DNA of 64,000 nucleotides. Source: Bacillus sp. V2I10 (GTDB lineage: Bacteria; Bacillota; Bacilli; Bacillales; Bacillaceae). Below the pieces are notes generated by a model. That model saw only the letters and a list, made by a program, of their open reading frames with translations. It made no database searches and was not told where the DNA came from. The stretch spans positions 310,001 to 374,000 of the forward strand of contig NZ_JAUSYV010000002.1 of the NCBI RefSeq assembly GCF_030817055.1. The letters are read 5' to 3'. Below, in pieces: positions 28,976 through 37,375 of the stretch (within the stretch, counting starts at the first letter, position 1; the number at the start of each line of letters is the position of its first letter). The position numbers were made by a program, and so were the translations under genes.

Positions 28976-29930
28976 TTCAACGTTCCCTCTTTTAGCTGTT
29001 GATGGAGGGGGAACGAAAACACTTGCTGTCGTTACTGATTCCACCGGGAAAGTAATGGGAATTGGCCGGTCGAATGCTTCAAACTATCAGGTAGCAGGTA
29101 TTGAAGAAGCTAAAAATGCTCTAATAGTGGCTATCGAAGAAGTGTTAATAAAGATTTGCAAGAAAGATCAAATTACATTTCAAACAGGTGTTTTCGCCTT
29201 GGCAGGAATCGATACTTCTGAAGATAGAGATATTGTCCATCGTATTATTATCAATGCTTGTATACAATGTGGGATCAATATTGAGAAAATCATTATTGAG
29301 AATGATGCCCTTTCTACTTTAATTGGGGCCACGTCAAACCGTCCTGGGGCCCTGGTTATATCAGGCACGGGGTCCATTGCATTTGCACATAATGGAAAGG
29401 GCGAATACGTACGTGCAGGTGGCTGGGGGCACAAAGTTGGTGATGAAGGAAGTGGCTATTGGATTGGCAAAGAAGCTATTCGCTCAATCTTAATGATGAG
29501 TGATGGACGAGGACCGAATACGATATTAAGGGATAAAGTGTTAAAAGCACTCAGCCTGCCAACAGTTGAAGCTCTCTATAATTGGATATATGGAGCAAAC
29601 GATTCAGTCGACACAATAAGTGAAATCGCTCAAATCGTAGAAGTATCTAGAAGAGAGGGTGATTCAGTTTCCCACACTATTCTCGATGCAGCATCGGATG
29701 AACTCTTTTTATTGCTATTTGCTGTGATGGAAAAAACATTAAACACGCATGAGAACAATACAATCATCCTTCAAGGTGGGATTCTTAAGCACAATCAATA
29801 TATCCAAAAACGATTATCCGATAAAGTCAAAAATCAATTTCCTAATAGTCGGTTAATAACAGCCAATTTAGAGCCTTACGAATACATTGTTCAAAGAGGT
29901 ATATTGAACAATGAGCAAATAAACGACTAA
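28968..29930 (+). CDS. BadF/BadG/BcrA/BcrD-type kinase, N-acetylglucosamine-kinase-like
   Basis: A 320-residue ASKHA-fold kinase. AVDGGGTKTLAVV (phosphate 1, Asp12), IVISGTGSIAFA-like LVISGTGSIAFAH (phosphate 2) and GGWGHKVGDEGSGYWIGKEA place it with N-acetylglucosamine/glucosamine kinases rather than with the activator ATPases of the family. A GTG start overlaps the lyase gene by 8 bp, indicating translational coupling. It probably phosphorylates a sugar or amino sugar released by the preceding enzymes. The operon ends here at a terminator. Confidence 0.85.
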   Translation: MNNSTFPLLAVDGGGTKTLAVVTDSTGKVMGIGRSNASNYQVAGIEEAKNALIVAIEEVLIKICKKDQITFQTGVFALAGIDTSEDRDIVHRIIINACIQCGINIEKIIIENDALSTLIGATSNRPGALVISGTGSIAFAHNGKGEYVRAGGWGHKVGDEGSGYWIGKEAIRSILMMSDGRGPNTILRDKVLKALSLPTVEALYNWIYGANDSVDTISEIAQIVEVSRREGDSVSHTILDAASDELFLLLFAVMEKTLNTHENNTIILQGGILKHNQYIQKRLSDKVKNQFPNSRLITANLEPYEYIVQRGILNNEQIND

Positions 29931-29978
29931 AAAAGAACCTGCTTTGAGATGAATACTCAACAGAAGCAGGTTCTTTTC
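29930..29978. terminator. bidirectional terminator between convergent genes
   Basis: AAAAAGAACCTGCTT and AAGCAGGTTCTTTT form a long stem with a T-tail. It ends the catabolic operon and also suits the convergent ROK gene. Confidence 0.9.
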
Positions 29979-30035
29979 ATTCTGATGTGTAGAATGTAAG
30001 ACTATAGCAATCCATAATCGACCATAGAAAACAGA

Positions 30036-31226
30036 TTATGAATACTGAATAATACTTTCATACTCTCTAAGGAAAAGGGATACAGCACCGAGTACTCCAG
30101 ACCTATCACCTAAAAATGAGCACTTCAATTCTACTGTACTTGGTAGGTACTGCTTCATAATTTCTTGTAATTTCGGAAGTATGAGCTCAGATGATTTTAG
30201 TACGCCGCCTCCCATAATTATTACCTCAGGGTTCAGCAGACTTGCAGCGTTAATGATGCCATATGCTAAATGTTCATTAGCTTCATCTATAACAGAGAGA
30301 GCAACTATATCACCACATTTAGCTGCTTTAAACGCGTCTTCTCCGGTTAAGCCAGAAGTATGAGCCAGCTCATGCATAGGATGATCAGAGATTTCCTTTA
30401 TTCTATCCGTAAATTTGTTGCCAATGGATTTCCCCCCAGCAACACTCTCTAGATATCCATAATGGGTAAAAACAGGTTTAAATTCATTTTTCATATCATT
30501 TTTATCTGTGACCATGTATCCGATTTCCCCAGCAGCACATGAAGAGCCTCGATAAAGCTGATTGTTGATAATAATCCCACTACCAATACCGGTACCGACT
30601 GAAATGTAAAGAACGTTCCTTTTGTTCTTGGCATTACCAAGCCACTGTTCTCCCAAACATGCAACATTGACATCGTTATCGACAAACACAGGAAAAGAAA
30701 AATATTGCTTTATCTCTTCAATAAAAGGGTACTGAACCCAATTTAAGCTGGGTGCTTCTATTACTAACCCACTAGAAGTGTTTGTAATTCCCGGTACACC
30801 AACGCCCATCCCCAACACTTGAGTAACTTCGATATTCTGCTTTTTAATCATGCCATCTACTTTTTTTGATAACTGTTCAAGTAATCCTGAAGGTAGATAC
30901 TTTTGGGTAGCAAAGCTACAAGACGCAACAATGTTACCTCCTAAATCACATAAGACCGTTCTGACATTGGTACCACCTATATCTGTCCCAATAATATAGG
31001 CTGCCTTTTCATTAAAATATAGTTGAATTGGTCTCCTGCCACCTTGTGAAGAGGACTCGCCTATACCTTTTTCTATAACCCAATTTTCATTTATTAGCTC
31101 GTCTACCAATAGCGAAACAGTAGGTTTGCTTATTTTCGTTTTCACAGCTATTTCCGCTCTCGAAATAGGAGATTGATCTTTAATGCATTGGAGAATACAT
31201 TTTTTATTAAATGATTTCATATGCAT
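30036..31226 (-). CDS. second ROK-family regulator
   Basis: A ROK regulator with winged helix (about residues 8-60, ISRAEIAVKTKISKPTVSLL) followed by a ROK domain that keeps the nucleotide motif GTDIGGTNVRTV and the sugar-site VFVDNDVNVACLGE, but lacks the CxCGxxGC zinc motif. It is a paralogue of the first ROK protein. ATG 31226 is favoured by AAAGGG before it; an in-frame ATG at 31247 would add seven residues. It diverges from the PIG-L gene and probably controls it through the palindrome at 31459-31487. Confidence 0.85.
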   Translation of the reverse strand: MHMKSFNKKCILQCIKDQSPISRAEIAVKTKISKPTVSLLVDELINENWVIEKGIGESSSQGGRRPIQLYFNEKAAYIIGTDIGGTNVRTVLCDLGGNIVASCSFATQKYLPSGLLEQLSKKVDGMIKKQNIEVTQVLGMGVGVPGITNTSSGLVIEAPSLNWVQYPFIEEIKQYFSFPVFVDNDVNVACLGEQWLGNAKNKRNVLYISVGTGIGSGIIINNQLYRGSSCAAGEIGYMVTDKNDMKNEFKPVFTHYGYLESVAGGKSIGNKFTDRIKEISDHPMHELAHTSGLTGEDAFKAAKCGDIVALSVIDEANEHLAYGIINAASLLNPEVIIMGGGVLKSSELILPKLQEIMKQYLPSTVELKCSFLGDRSGVLGAVSLFLREYESIIQYS

Positions 31227-31411
31227 AGGGATCCCTTTAAAACTCATAACATCACGGCCTCAATATATAGGTTGATAGTACATAATTAACTAAAATATAA
31301 CCCAATTTCACAATGTTTACAAAGATTATCACCACTAAAACTGTTGGAATAATACAACAGCATATATAGTATTGAATTTCCAATTTATGTTTTTTCGGAA
31401 AATAGAGAGTA

Positions 31412-31487
31412 TTTACATTTTTAGCTCTTTATGGTATTCATTAGATAAGGCACCTTAAGTTAGTTAGTCAGGTTTACTAACCTACTA
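31412..31487 (+). promoter_or_regulatory. promoter and candidate ROK operator of the PIG-L gene
   Basis: TTTACA (31412-31417), 17 bp, TATTCA (31435-31440) is a plausible weak promoter. Downstream, GTTAGT (31463-31468) and ACTAAC (31476-31481) form an inverted repeat with a 7-bp centre, the same geometry as the operator before the first ROK gene. The rest of the 31227-31554 spacer is AT-rich without genes. Confidence 0.5.
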
Positions 31488-31554
31488 AATATTCAGGCGG
31501 AAAGGAGTGTCTTATTACACTGGTAAAACAAAATAATGAAAGGGGTTACGGTCA

Positions 31555-34068
31555 TTGAAAAAGTTTATAGTAGCATTACTCTCCATTATCCTTGTTATTT
31601 CTACACTGCAAATCGGAGGCAATGCAAGTGCATCGCAGGAAGAACCAGATGTAGAGCTGTGGAATACGCTCAAACCACTTGAAACAACGGTCACCTTTTT
31701 AAATACAGGGGCCCATCCAGATGATGAAAGAAGTGACTTTTTAGCTTACTTATCAAGAGGGCTTGGTGTTACGACCTCTAGTCTTATAGCTAACCGTGGC
31801 GAAGGCGGACAGAATGAAATCGGAAATGAGTTAGACAACGCGCTTGGGATTATTCGTTCTAGAGAAATGATTGAGGCGTCCAAAATTACGGGTGTTAAAG
31901 CATATCATCTTAGTGATACGACTTCTGATCCTATATACGATTTCGGTTTCTCAAAAACACCTGAAGAAACCTTAGCAAAATGGGGAGAGGACCTTACCTA
32001 CGAACGCTTAATTCGTTTTATTCGTACGTATCAGCCAGATATTCTTATGCCATCTTTTAGAAATGACCACACTCAGCACGGTCACCATAGAGCGATGGAA
32101 ATTCTAAGTGAACGGGCCTTTGAAGATGCCGCAAACCCAAAAGTATATCCACAACAGTTAAAAGAAGGACTGTCTGTATGGCAAGTGAAAAAGTTGTTTT
32201 TGCCAGCAGAATCTCCACAAACAGCTACTACCTCTATTGAGATCGGAATGTACGATCCCATCTACAACATGACTTATCCTCAGCTAGGAGAAGAATCTCG
32301 GTACATGCATAAGAGTCAAGGCATGGGTAATGACATTCCTGCAGCTCCTAGACAAACCCATCTAGAATTGCTTAAGACTTCAGTAGATACGAAAGATATC
32401 AATGAATTGTTCGCAGGGGTCCCATATGACCTGGCAGAATGGGCTCTGACCCTTCCTAAAAAAGAGAAATCAACGGGTGTCCATTTAACTCAGCTTCAAA
32501 AAAATTTAAACTCCATCGTATCAGCTTACCCTAATAGAGACAAGGTTTTCACAAAAACACAAATTGCACTAAATGATGTGCGTAAGCTGATAAAGAAAAC
32601 AGAGAAAACCAAGCTTGATGAAAAACTAAAGAAAGATCTTCTTCATAAGCTTTCCATTAAAGAAAGTCAACTAGAAACGGTAAGTTTTGTTTCTTCTAAC
32701 CTTGAAGTATCTGCTGAAGCAGAATCAAATGTCTTAACAAAAGGTCAAAAAACATCTGTGACAATAACACTTAAGAATGGGGGAGAACAAACCCTTAAAG
32801 ACATCGATCTTTCTTTAGCCGTTCCTATAGGATGGAAAGCATGGGCGAAAAATAATGGGAATGATCTTTCTCCTGGAAAGACAGTGAAAATCATCTACAA
32901 AGTTGAGGTGCCTAAAAACGCGAAGGATTATCATGCTTATGACGAACCTGCAATACGCGTCAATGTTGATTTTAAGAATCGTGGAACCAAGACTGGACAT
33001 ACAGAAGAATTAGACGAGACAGTAGCTGTTCTCCCAGATCTCTCTCTCACAATGTCTCCTAAAGATACTGTTGTGAATACAGCAGACATACCAGAGGAAA
33101 TGCCAATTAAAGTGAAGGTTAAAAACTATTACAGCGGAGAAATCCAATCGTCAATTTCATTAAACATTCCTGATGGCTGGGAAGCAACACCGAATAAAGC
33201 AACAGTCAACTTCAGTAAACAGTTTGAAGAAAAAGAAGTAGCATTCAAGCTAATTCCTCCTAAGGACATTACTGAGGATGAATTTGATATTGGGGCTAAA
33301 GCGGTAGCGAACGGAAAAACCTACAATTCTACCATTCAGGAAATAAGCTATGATCACATAGGAACTTTCTATTATCAGTATCCTGCACAAATAGATGGAG
33401 TTGCCTTCGAACTCCTGCAGCAGCCTAACTTAAAAATAGGCTACATTGATAGTGGGTTTGACACCGTTGCAGATTCTTTGACAAATACAGGGTTAGACAT
33501 TACAAAACTGACTGAATCAGACCTTGCAACTGGAGATTTGAGTCAATACGATACGATTGTTACAGGAATTCGAGCTTACCTTTCAAGAGAAGACCTAAAA
33601 TCCAATAACGCACGCCTGATGAAATATGTAGAAGAGGGCGGTCACCTTGTCGTCCAATACCATAAGCCAAGTGATGGCTGGGATGCACTGACGACTGCCC
33701 CGTATCCATTGACTATTGGAAATCCTTCTATTCGCTGGAGGGTCACAGATGAGAACGCTACTGTAAATGTACTTCAACCAGAATCACCACTTTTCAATTA
33801 TCCTAACAAAATTACAGAGAAGGATTGGGAAGGATGGGTTCAAGAGCGAGGACTTTATTATCCAATGAAATGGGACGATCGATTCGAGACATTCGTTAGC
33901 ATGGCTGACCCTAATGAGGAACCATTCGATGGCGGAATTCTTATGGCAAATCACGGTGAAGGAACCTATCTCTATACCAACTTAGTATTCTACCGTCAAA
34001 TCCAGGGCCAGGTGCCTGGAGGGTATAGAATTTTCACAAACCTTATCAGTTACGGAGAAAATAAGTAA
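31555..34068 (+). CDS. secreted PIG-L/LmbE deacetylase with NEW3-like and amidotransferase-like domains
   Basis: An 837-residue exported protein. Residues 1-27 are a signal peptide (ending GNASAS). Residues about 45-300 form a PIG-L/LmbE zinc-dependent N-deacetylase: AHPDDE with His54, Asp56, Asp57 and Glu58, and HTQHGHHRA with His175 and His178. A helical linker is followed by two beta-rich domains (about 385-610) like the NEW3/NPCBM-associated type, and the C-terminus (about 625-837) resembles a ThuA/class I amidotransferase-like fold (GYIDSGFD, YDTIVTGIRAY, EEGGHLVVQYH). TTG start with AAAGGGG. It may remove acetyl groups from an extracellular amino-sugar glycan. Confidence 0.82.
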   Translation: MKKFIVALLSIILVISTLQIGGNASASQEEPDVELWNTLKPLETTVTFLNTGAHPDDERSDFLAYLSRGLGVTTSSLIANRGEGGQNEIGNELDNALGIIRSREMIEASKITGVKAYHLSDTTSDPIYDFGFSKTPEETLAKWGEDLTYERLIRFIRTYQPDILMPSFRNDHTQHGHHRAMEILSERAFEDAANPKVYPQQLKEGLSVWQVKKLFLPAESPQTATTSIEIGMYDPIYNMTYPQLGEESRYMHKSQGMGNDIPAAPRQTHLELLKTSVDTKDINELFAGVPYDLAEWALTLPKKEKSTGVHLTQLQKNLNSIVSAYPNRDKVFTKTQIALNDVRKLIKKTEKTKLDEKLKKDLLHKLSIKESQLETVSFVSSNLEVSAEAESNVLTKGQKTSVTITLKNGGEQTLKDIDLSLAVPIGWKAWAKNNGNDLSPGKTVKIIYKVEVPKNAKDYHAYDEPAIRVNVDFKNRGTKTGHTEELDETVAVLPDLSLTMSPKDTVVNTADIPEEMPIKVKVKNYYSGEIQSSISLNIPDGWEATPNKATVNFSKQFEEKEVAFKLIPPKDITEDEFDIGAKAVANGKTYNSTIQEISYDHIGTFYYQYPAQIDGVAFELLQQPNLKIGYIDSGFDTVADSLTNTGLDITKLTESDLATGDLSQYDTIVTGIRAYLSREDLKSNNARLMKYVEEGGHLVVQYHKPSDGWDALTTAPYPLTIGNPSIRWRVTDENATVNVLQPESPLFNYPNKITEKDWEGWVQERGLYYPMKWDDRFETFVSMADPNEEPFDGGILMANHGEGTYLYTNLVFYRQIQGQVPGGYRIFTNLISYGENK

Positions 34069-34144
34069 TTTTCAAGGCTTGTACCATACTATTTGGAATG
34101 AATAAAGATAGTATACTTCCTTTAAAAACCTCTCTCCTTTGAAG

Positions 34145-34850
34145 TGAACCCAAAAAGTTAGACACTTTATTATTAGGCAACGGGTAGGGCATGAGTTCGG
34201 TATTCTACCGGACTCATGCCTTTTAATTTTGCTTTAATCCGCTCATGATTGTAATAGTGGATATATGCTTTAAGCTCATGCTTAAAATGTTCAATATCCT
34301 TAAATTCTTAAAGATATACCAGTTCTGATTTTAAAAGCCCGAAAAAGTTTTCAATGACCGCATTATCCAAGCAATTCCCCTTTCGGGACATACTTTGAAT
34401 AACACCGTGTTGCTTCAGGTGCTGCTTTCTTTGCTTCTTTCTTCTTCATGGATGGACGCCCCTTTTTCTTTGTTTGCAGGGCGTCAACACCTCCACTTTC
34501 GTAAAGAGATATCCATCTATGAATGGTACTTGGATCCTTAATGTTGAAAACAGCAGCTGTCTCTCTTGTTGACGTCCTATGTTCGTGCATATAGTTAAGT
34601 ACGTCCAGTTTATCGCTTGCAGAATAGATTGTATATACCTTTTCAAATGCTTCTTCCCCGTAATATTCAAATCGTTTAAGCCAAGTACGTAAATCCCCTG
34701 TATCTGCACCAATAGAATTAGCGATTCCCTTAAAAGAATCTTCACCTGCTAGATATCTTTTAACGGCCATTATTTTTTCTTCTTTTGAAAATTTAGCCAT
34801 AGAAAAACTGCACCTTGTTAGATGATGTCTAACAATTGGGGTGCAGTTCA
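34145..34850 (-). mobile_element. IS3-family (IS150-like) element, internally deleted
   Basis: The ends TGAACCCAAAAAGTTAGACA (34145) and, on the other strand, TGAACTGCACCCC...GTTAGACATC (34850) share TGAAC and GTTAGACA. Inside, orfA is joined to the C-terminal end of orfB, so most of the integrase is gone; the remaining orfB tail (AVIENFFGLLKSELVYL, then IHYYNHERIKAKLKGMSPVE) also has a stop at 34306 or so. No target-site duplication is evident. It sits where the 55-aa gene's terminator would be. Confidence 0.85.
34363..34800 (-). pseudogene. IS3-family orfA joined to orfB remnant
   Basis: Starting at ATG 34800 (MAKFSKEEKIMAVKRYLAGE), the orfA helix-turn-helix protein is complete to about residue 125 (HRWISLYESGGVDALQTKKK, GRPSMKKKEAKKA). 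It then crosses a deletion junction into out-of-frame orfB sequence. The DDE catalytic core is missing, so it cannot transpose itself. Confidence 0.8.
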
Positions 34851-34873
34851 TATGATCTCTGGGGTTTTCTTAT

Positions 34874-35041
34874 TTAAATAGCCATTTTTTCGGGCACTTC
34901 GATCCAGCCTACTTGCTCAGATACTATCTCTTTAACCGCAGCAAGGATGATCTGATCTTTTTCTCTTTCAGATAACCCCACAAATTCCTCTTCATCAAAA
35001 GTAATAACAAAATCACTTGGCACCTTAGCAATCACTCTCAT
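34874..35041 (-). CDS. 55-residue acidic hypothetical protein, copy 2
   Basis: Paralogue of the gene at 20659-20826, same length and same ribosome site (GAGGGGATCAT). It reads MRVIAKVPSDFVITFDEEEF at the start and ends EVPEKMAI. Its terminator has been interrupted by the IS3-type element. The retained reading frame in both copies supports a real product of unknown role. Confidence 0.7.
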   Translation of the reverse strand: MRVIAKVPSDFVITFDEEEFVGLSEREKDQIILAAVKEIVSEQVGWIEVPEKMAI

Positions 35042-35129
35042 ATGATCCCCTCATTTCGGACATGTTTTTATAGGATATTCAAAACCATATAACCATATGA
35101 CTGAATAATTACCATCCTCACATTTTTAA

Positions 35130-35551
35130 AATGTCGAGAATGTTCGTTTTTTTCTATGAATCTTTTTTACAAGGAGCTAGCTTGTAAGATAGTGTATTTG
35201 CTAGCTCCTCACTATCATATGAAACGAACAATGAAAATAATCTCCTCCCTCCCTTTCGTGATGCAGCTGCTGAATTGGTGCACTGAACCACTTTTCCGAT
35301 TCGAAAAATCTAAGAAAAATCAATCCTATCTGTTATGTAGAAGAGGTGAGGGGAGGTATCTTAAAGCATTTTTATGATTGTAAGATTCATTAATTTATAG
35401 AAAAAAAGATTTAAAAAGCTTGTCTATGCTCCATTTCTTATAAACTAGACAAACCAAAAACACGAACAATCACCTTGTTCGTGGTGCAGATTTTTTGTAT
35501 ATAGCTAAGCTAAAAAGAACTAAATTTCCGTTCAAGTACCTTCACTTATTC
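35130..35551. repeat. 420-bp duplicated hairpin-rich module, copy 2
   Basis: Nearly identical to 20905-21324 and in the same orientation. Both inverted repeats (GGAGCTAGC/GCTAGCTCC and CACGAACAA/TTGTTCGTG) are conserved. Between this module and the 55-aa gene the two loci diverge (35060-35129), so similarity is in two blocks. Bases 35552-35766 show no gene. Confidence 0.85.
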
Positions 35552-35766
35552 GACATGTATAAAATATTTAAGCTTGTTTATCATCTAAATAAATCTCTCC
35601 TGCATCCTCATTTCTCATTCTAATAAATATATTGCCTGTTCACTAAATGCCGATTATAGGAAAGCGACCCTTGTTAAATGATAAAGAACAGTTCTTTTCC
35701 AGGAAAGTCCTACATATCTTATAACATCACTGCATCACTCATTCACTTTTGGAGGTTGATTAAACA

Positions 35767-36060
35767 ATGGCGAAAGTTAAAGTTCCCAATAAATCGAAAA
35801 GTGCGAAAACAAAAGGATTAGGCGGAAAACGATGCTGCAGGTTCTCGACATCCGTCAGCAATGATACTGAAAAGAAGTTAGACGCTCTTGCAGTCAGTAC
35901 AGGTTTTTCTCGATCAGAGCTCGCAGATTACCTTCTGCAGGCATGTGTCAACTCACCTGACTTTGTATATGCCCTGCAGGAAAAACACAACGTGAATGAA
36001 AAATACAAAGTCTATCCTACGATCATTAATGTAGGAGGAAAACAGCAAGTCGTTTACTGA
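35767..36060 (+). CDS. small ribbon-helix-helix protein, plasmid type
   Basis: A 97-residue basic protein with GGAGGT ahead of its ATG. Residues about 24-70 (RFSTSVSNDTEKKLDALAVS, TGFSRSELADYLLQACVNSP) look like a CopG/RHH DNA-binding domain, and the N-terminus is Lys-rich. Such proteins regulate plasmid copy number or maintenance. Its last codons are duplicated at 36512-36530. A hairpin GCCA...TGGC plus T-run at 36062-36085 ends the gene. Confidence 0.65.
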   Translation: MAKVKVPNKSKSAKTKGLGGKRCCRFSTSVSNDTEKKLDALAVSTGFSRSELADYLLQACVNSPDFVYALQEKHNVNEKYKVYPTIINVGGKQQVVY

Positions 36061-36082
36061 GCCATCAATCCAGGTGGCTTTT

Positions 36083-36238
36083 TTATTTTGCTTTTTTCTT
36101 AGGGGGAATGGCAAACTTCAATCCTTGCTGGATCCATTTCGTTTCTTTTTCATGGCAGCTCTTGCATAGGCCATTGCGTTTTTTGTGCTGAGCAATATCT
36201 CTCACTCGGATATATTTATCACATTTTCTGCATTCCAT
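36083..36238 (-). CDS. 51-residue zinc-ribbon protein
   Basis: A short gene (MECRKCDKYIRVRDIAQHKK, then RNGLCKSCHEKETKWIQQGL) with four cysteines arranged as two CxxC pairs, a likely zinc ribbon, and a Lys-rich tail. AAGGAG lies 10 bases before the ATG at 36238. It is convergent with the RHH gene. A decayed duplicate lies at 36530-36671. Function unknown; nucleic-acid binding is a guess from the fold and charge. Confidence 0.65.
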   Translation of the reverse strand: MECRKCDKYIRVRDIAQHKKRNGLCKSCHEKETKWIQQGLKFAIPPKKKAK

Positions 36239-36511
36239 GATTATCATTCTCCTTGATTCCTAGTGTCTTGCTAACACTATTGACCAAATGAGATTGGTTT
36301 ATACATAGAAAATGTTTTAAATGTCTAGAAGGATCTGATTTTCATTGAAAGACATTGTGAACATAAAAAAATCCTTCTTAAGAAGGACTTAGACTTGTAA
36401 ACAATTTATTTAATTTAAGGGGGTATTAGCAGTATACCCATTTTAATAATTTTATATACATATAGGTTAATATCTTTCAATAGTGTATTGAATACCAAAT
36501 AGGGGGAGGGG

Positions 36512-36860
36512 AGGAGCAAGTCGTTTACTAAGTATCAGTCCAGATGGCTTTTTTATATTTCTTTTCTCTTTGGATCTATTGTCATGGCAGTTCTTGCACA
36601 GGTCGTTGCGTTTTTTAGTACTGAGATTTATCTCTCACTCTAATATTCTTATACCATTTTCTGCATTCCATTATTATTAATCTCCTTGATTCTATATGTG
36701 TTGATCACTATTGACCAAAAGAATTTTCTTATACATATAAATCGATTTTAAGAGCCTAAAAGATCTCATTTTAATTGAAAGGTTTTATAATAAAAAAGTC
36801 CTTAATTAGAAGGACTTTAACTTACAACAATTTATTTTCTATAATAGGGGATATCAGTAG
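36512..36860. repeat. diverged duplicate of 36045-36440
   Basis: The order is the same as in the first copy: last codons of the RHH gene, hairpin with T-run, zinc-ribbon frame on the minus strand, TTGACCAAA region, and an AAGGACTT hairpin. Sequence is diverged throughout. Confidence 0.7.
36530..36671 (-). pseudogene. decayed copy of the zinc-ribbon gene
   Basis: It starts MECRKWYKNIRVRDKSQY, then hits a stop; a shifted frame continues KKRNDLCKNCHDN. The first CxxC has lost its second Cys (Trp instead), and the frame is broken. Confidence 0.7.
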
Positions 36861-36951
36861 AGACACGACGATACCAAGGTAGTTGTAATTTAAGATTCTT
36901 CATATTTCATTAGCCATTCCTGTTTTTTTCTCGATTGAAGGCTAATCTCAG

Positions 36952-37215
36952 CTATACAATTTTAGAAGCATGTATATTGTTTGGTTCAAGCCCATTACAT
37001 GCGATTTTCATTTTTGAAAGTGTACCTTTCAATGTCTGTTCTTGATTACATTGTCCATTTAAGTACATTTCTGAAAAGTCTAATACTGCTCTTGCCAACA
37101 ACTCAACTACATTTTTTGGGGTATAAGAATCTGGCATGTATTTATCATGCAAAACGATACGTACGATTTCTTCTGAAAGCTGTTTAATCTTCATAACCCT
37201 TTCGATATCCTGCAT
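36952..37215 (-). CDS. hypothetical helical protein
   Basis: An 87-residue mostly helical protein (MQDIERVMKIKQLSEEIVRI start, NVVELLARAVLDFSEMYLNG middle). GAGGGG six bases upstream favours ATG 37215 over 37257. No family is recognised. It is a single gene at the plasmid-type/PepSY boundary. Confidence 0.5.
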   Translation of the reverse strand: MQDIERVMKIKQLSEEIVRIVLHDKYMPDSYTPKNVVELLARAVLDFSEMYLNGQCNQEQTLKGTLSKMKIACNGLEPNNIHASKIV

Positions 37216-37375
37216 TTTAGACCCCTCCATGTAGAAATTTATATAGTGTTTCTGCAAAAGTTTTCCTGAGTCCTTTGTATTTTTTAAAATAATACAAAAG
37301 ATAAATGCAACTCCTATTTTTTGCTTTAATCTTCACTATTTGATGGATTAATTTTCACAATATAAATTCCCATCA

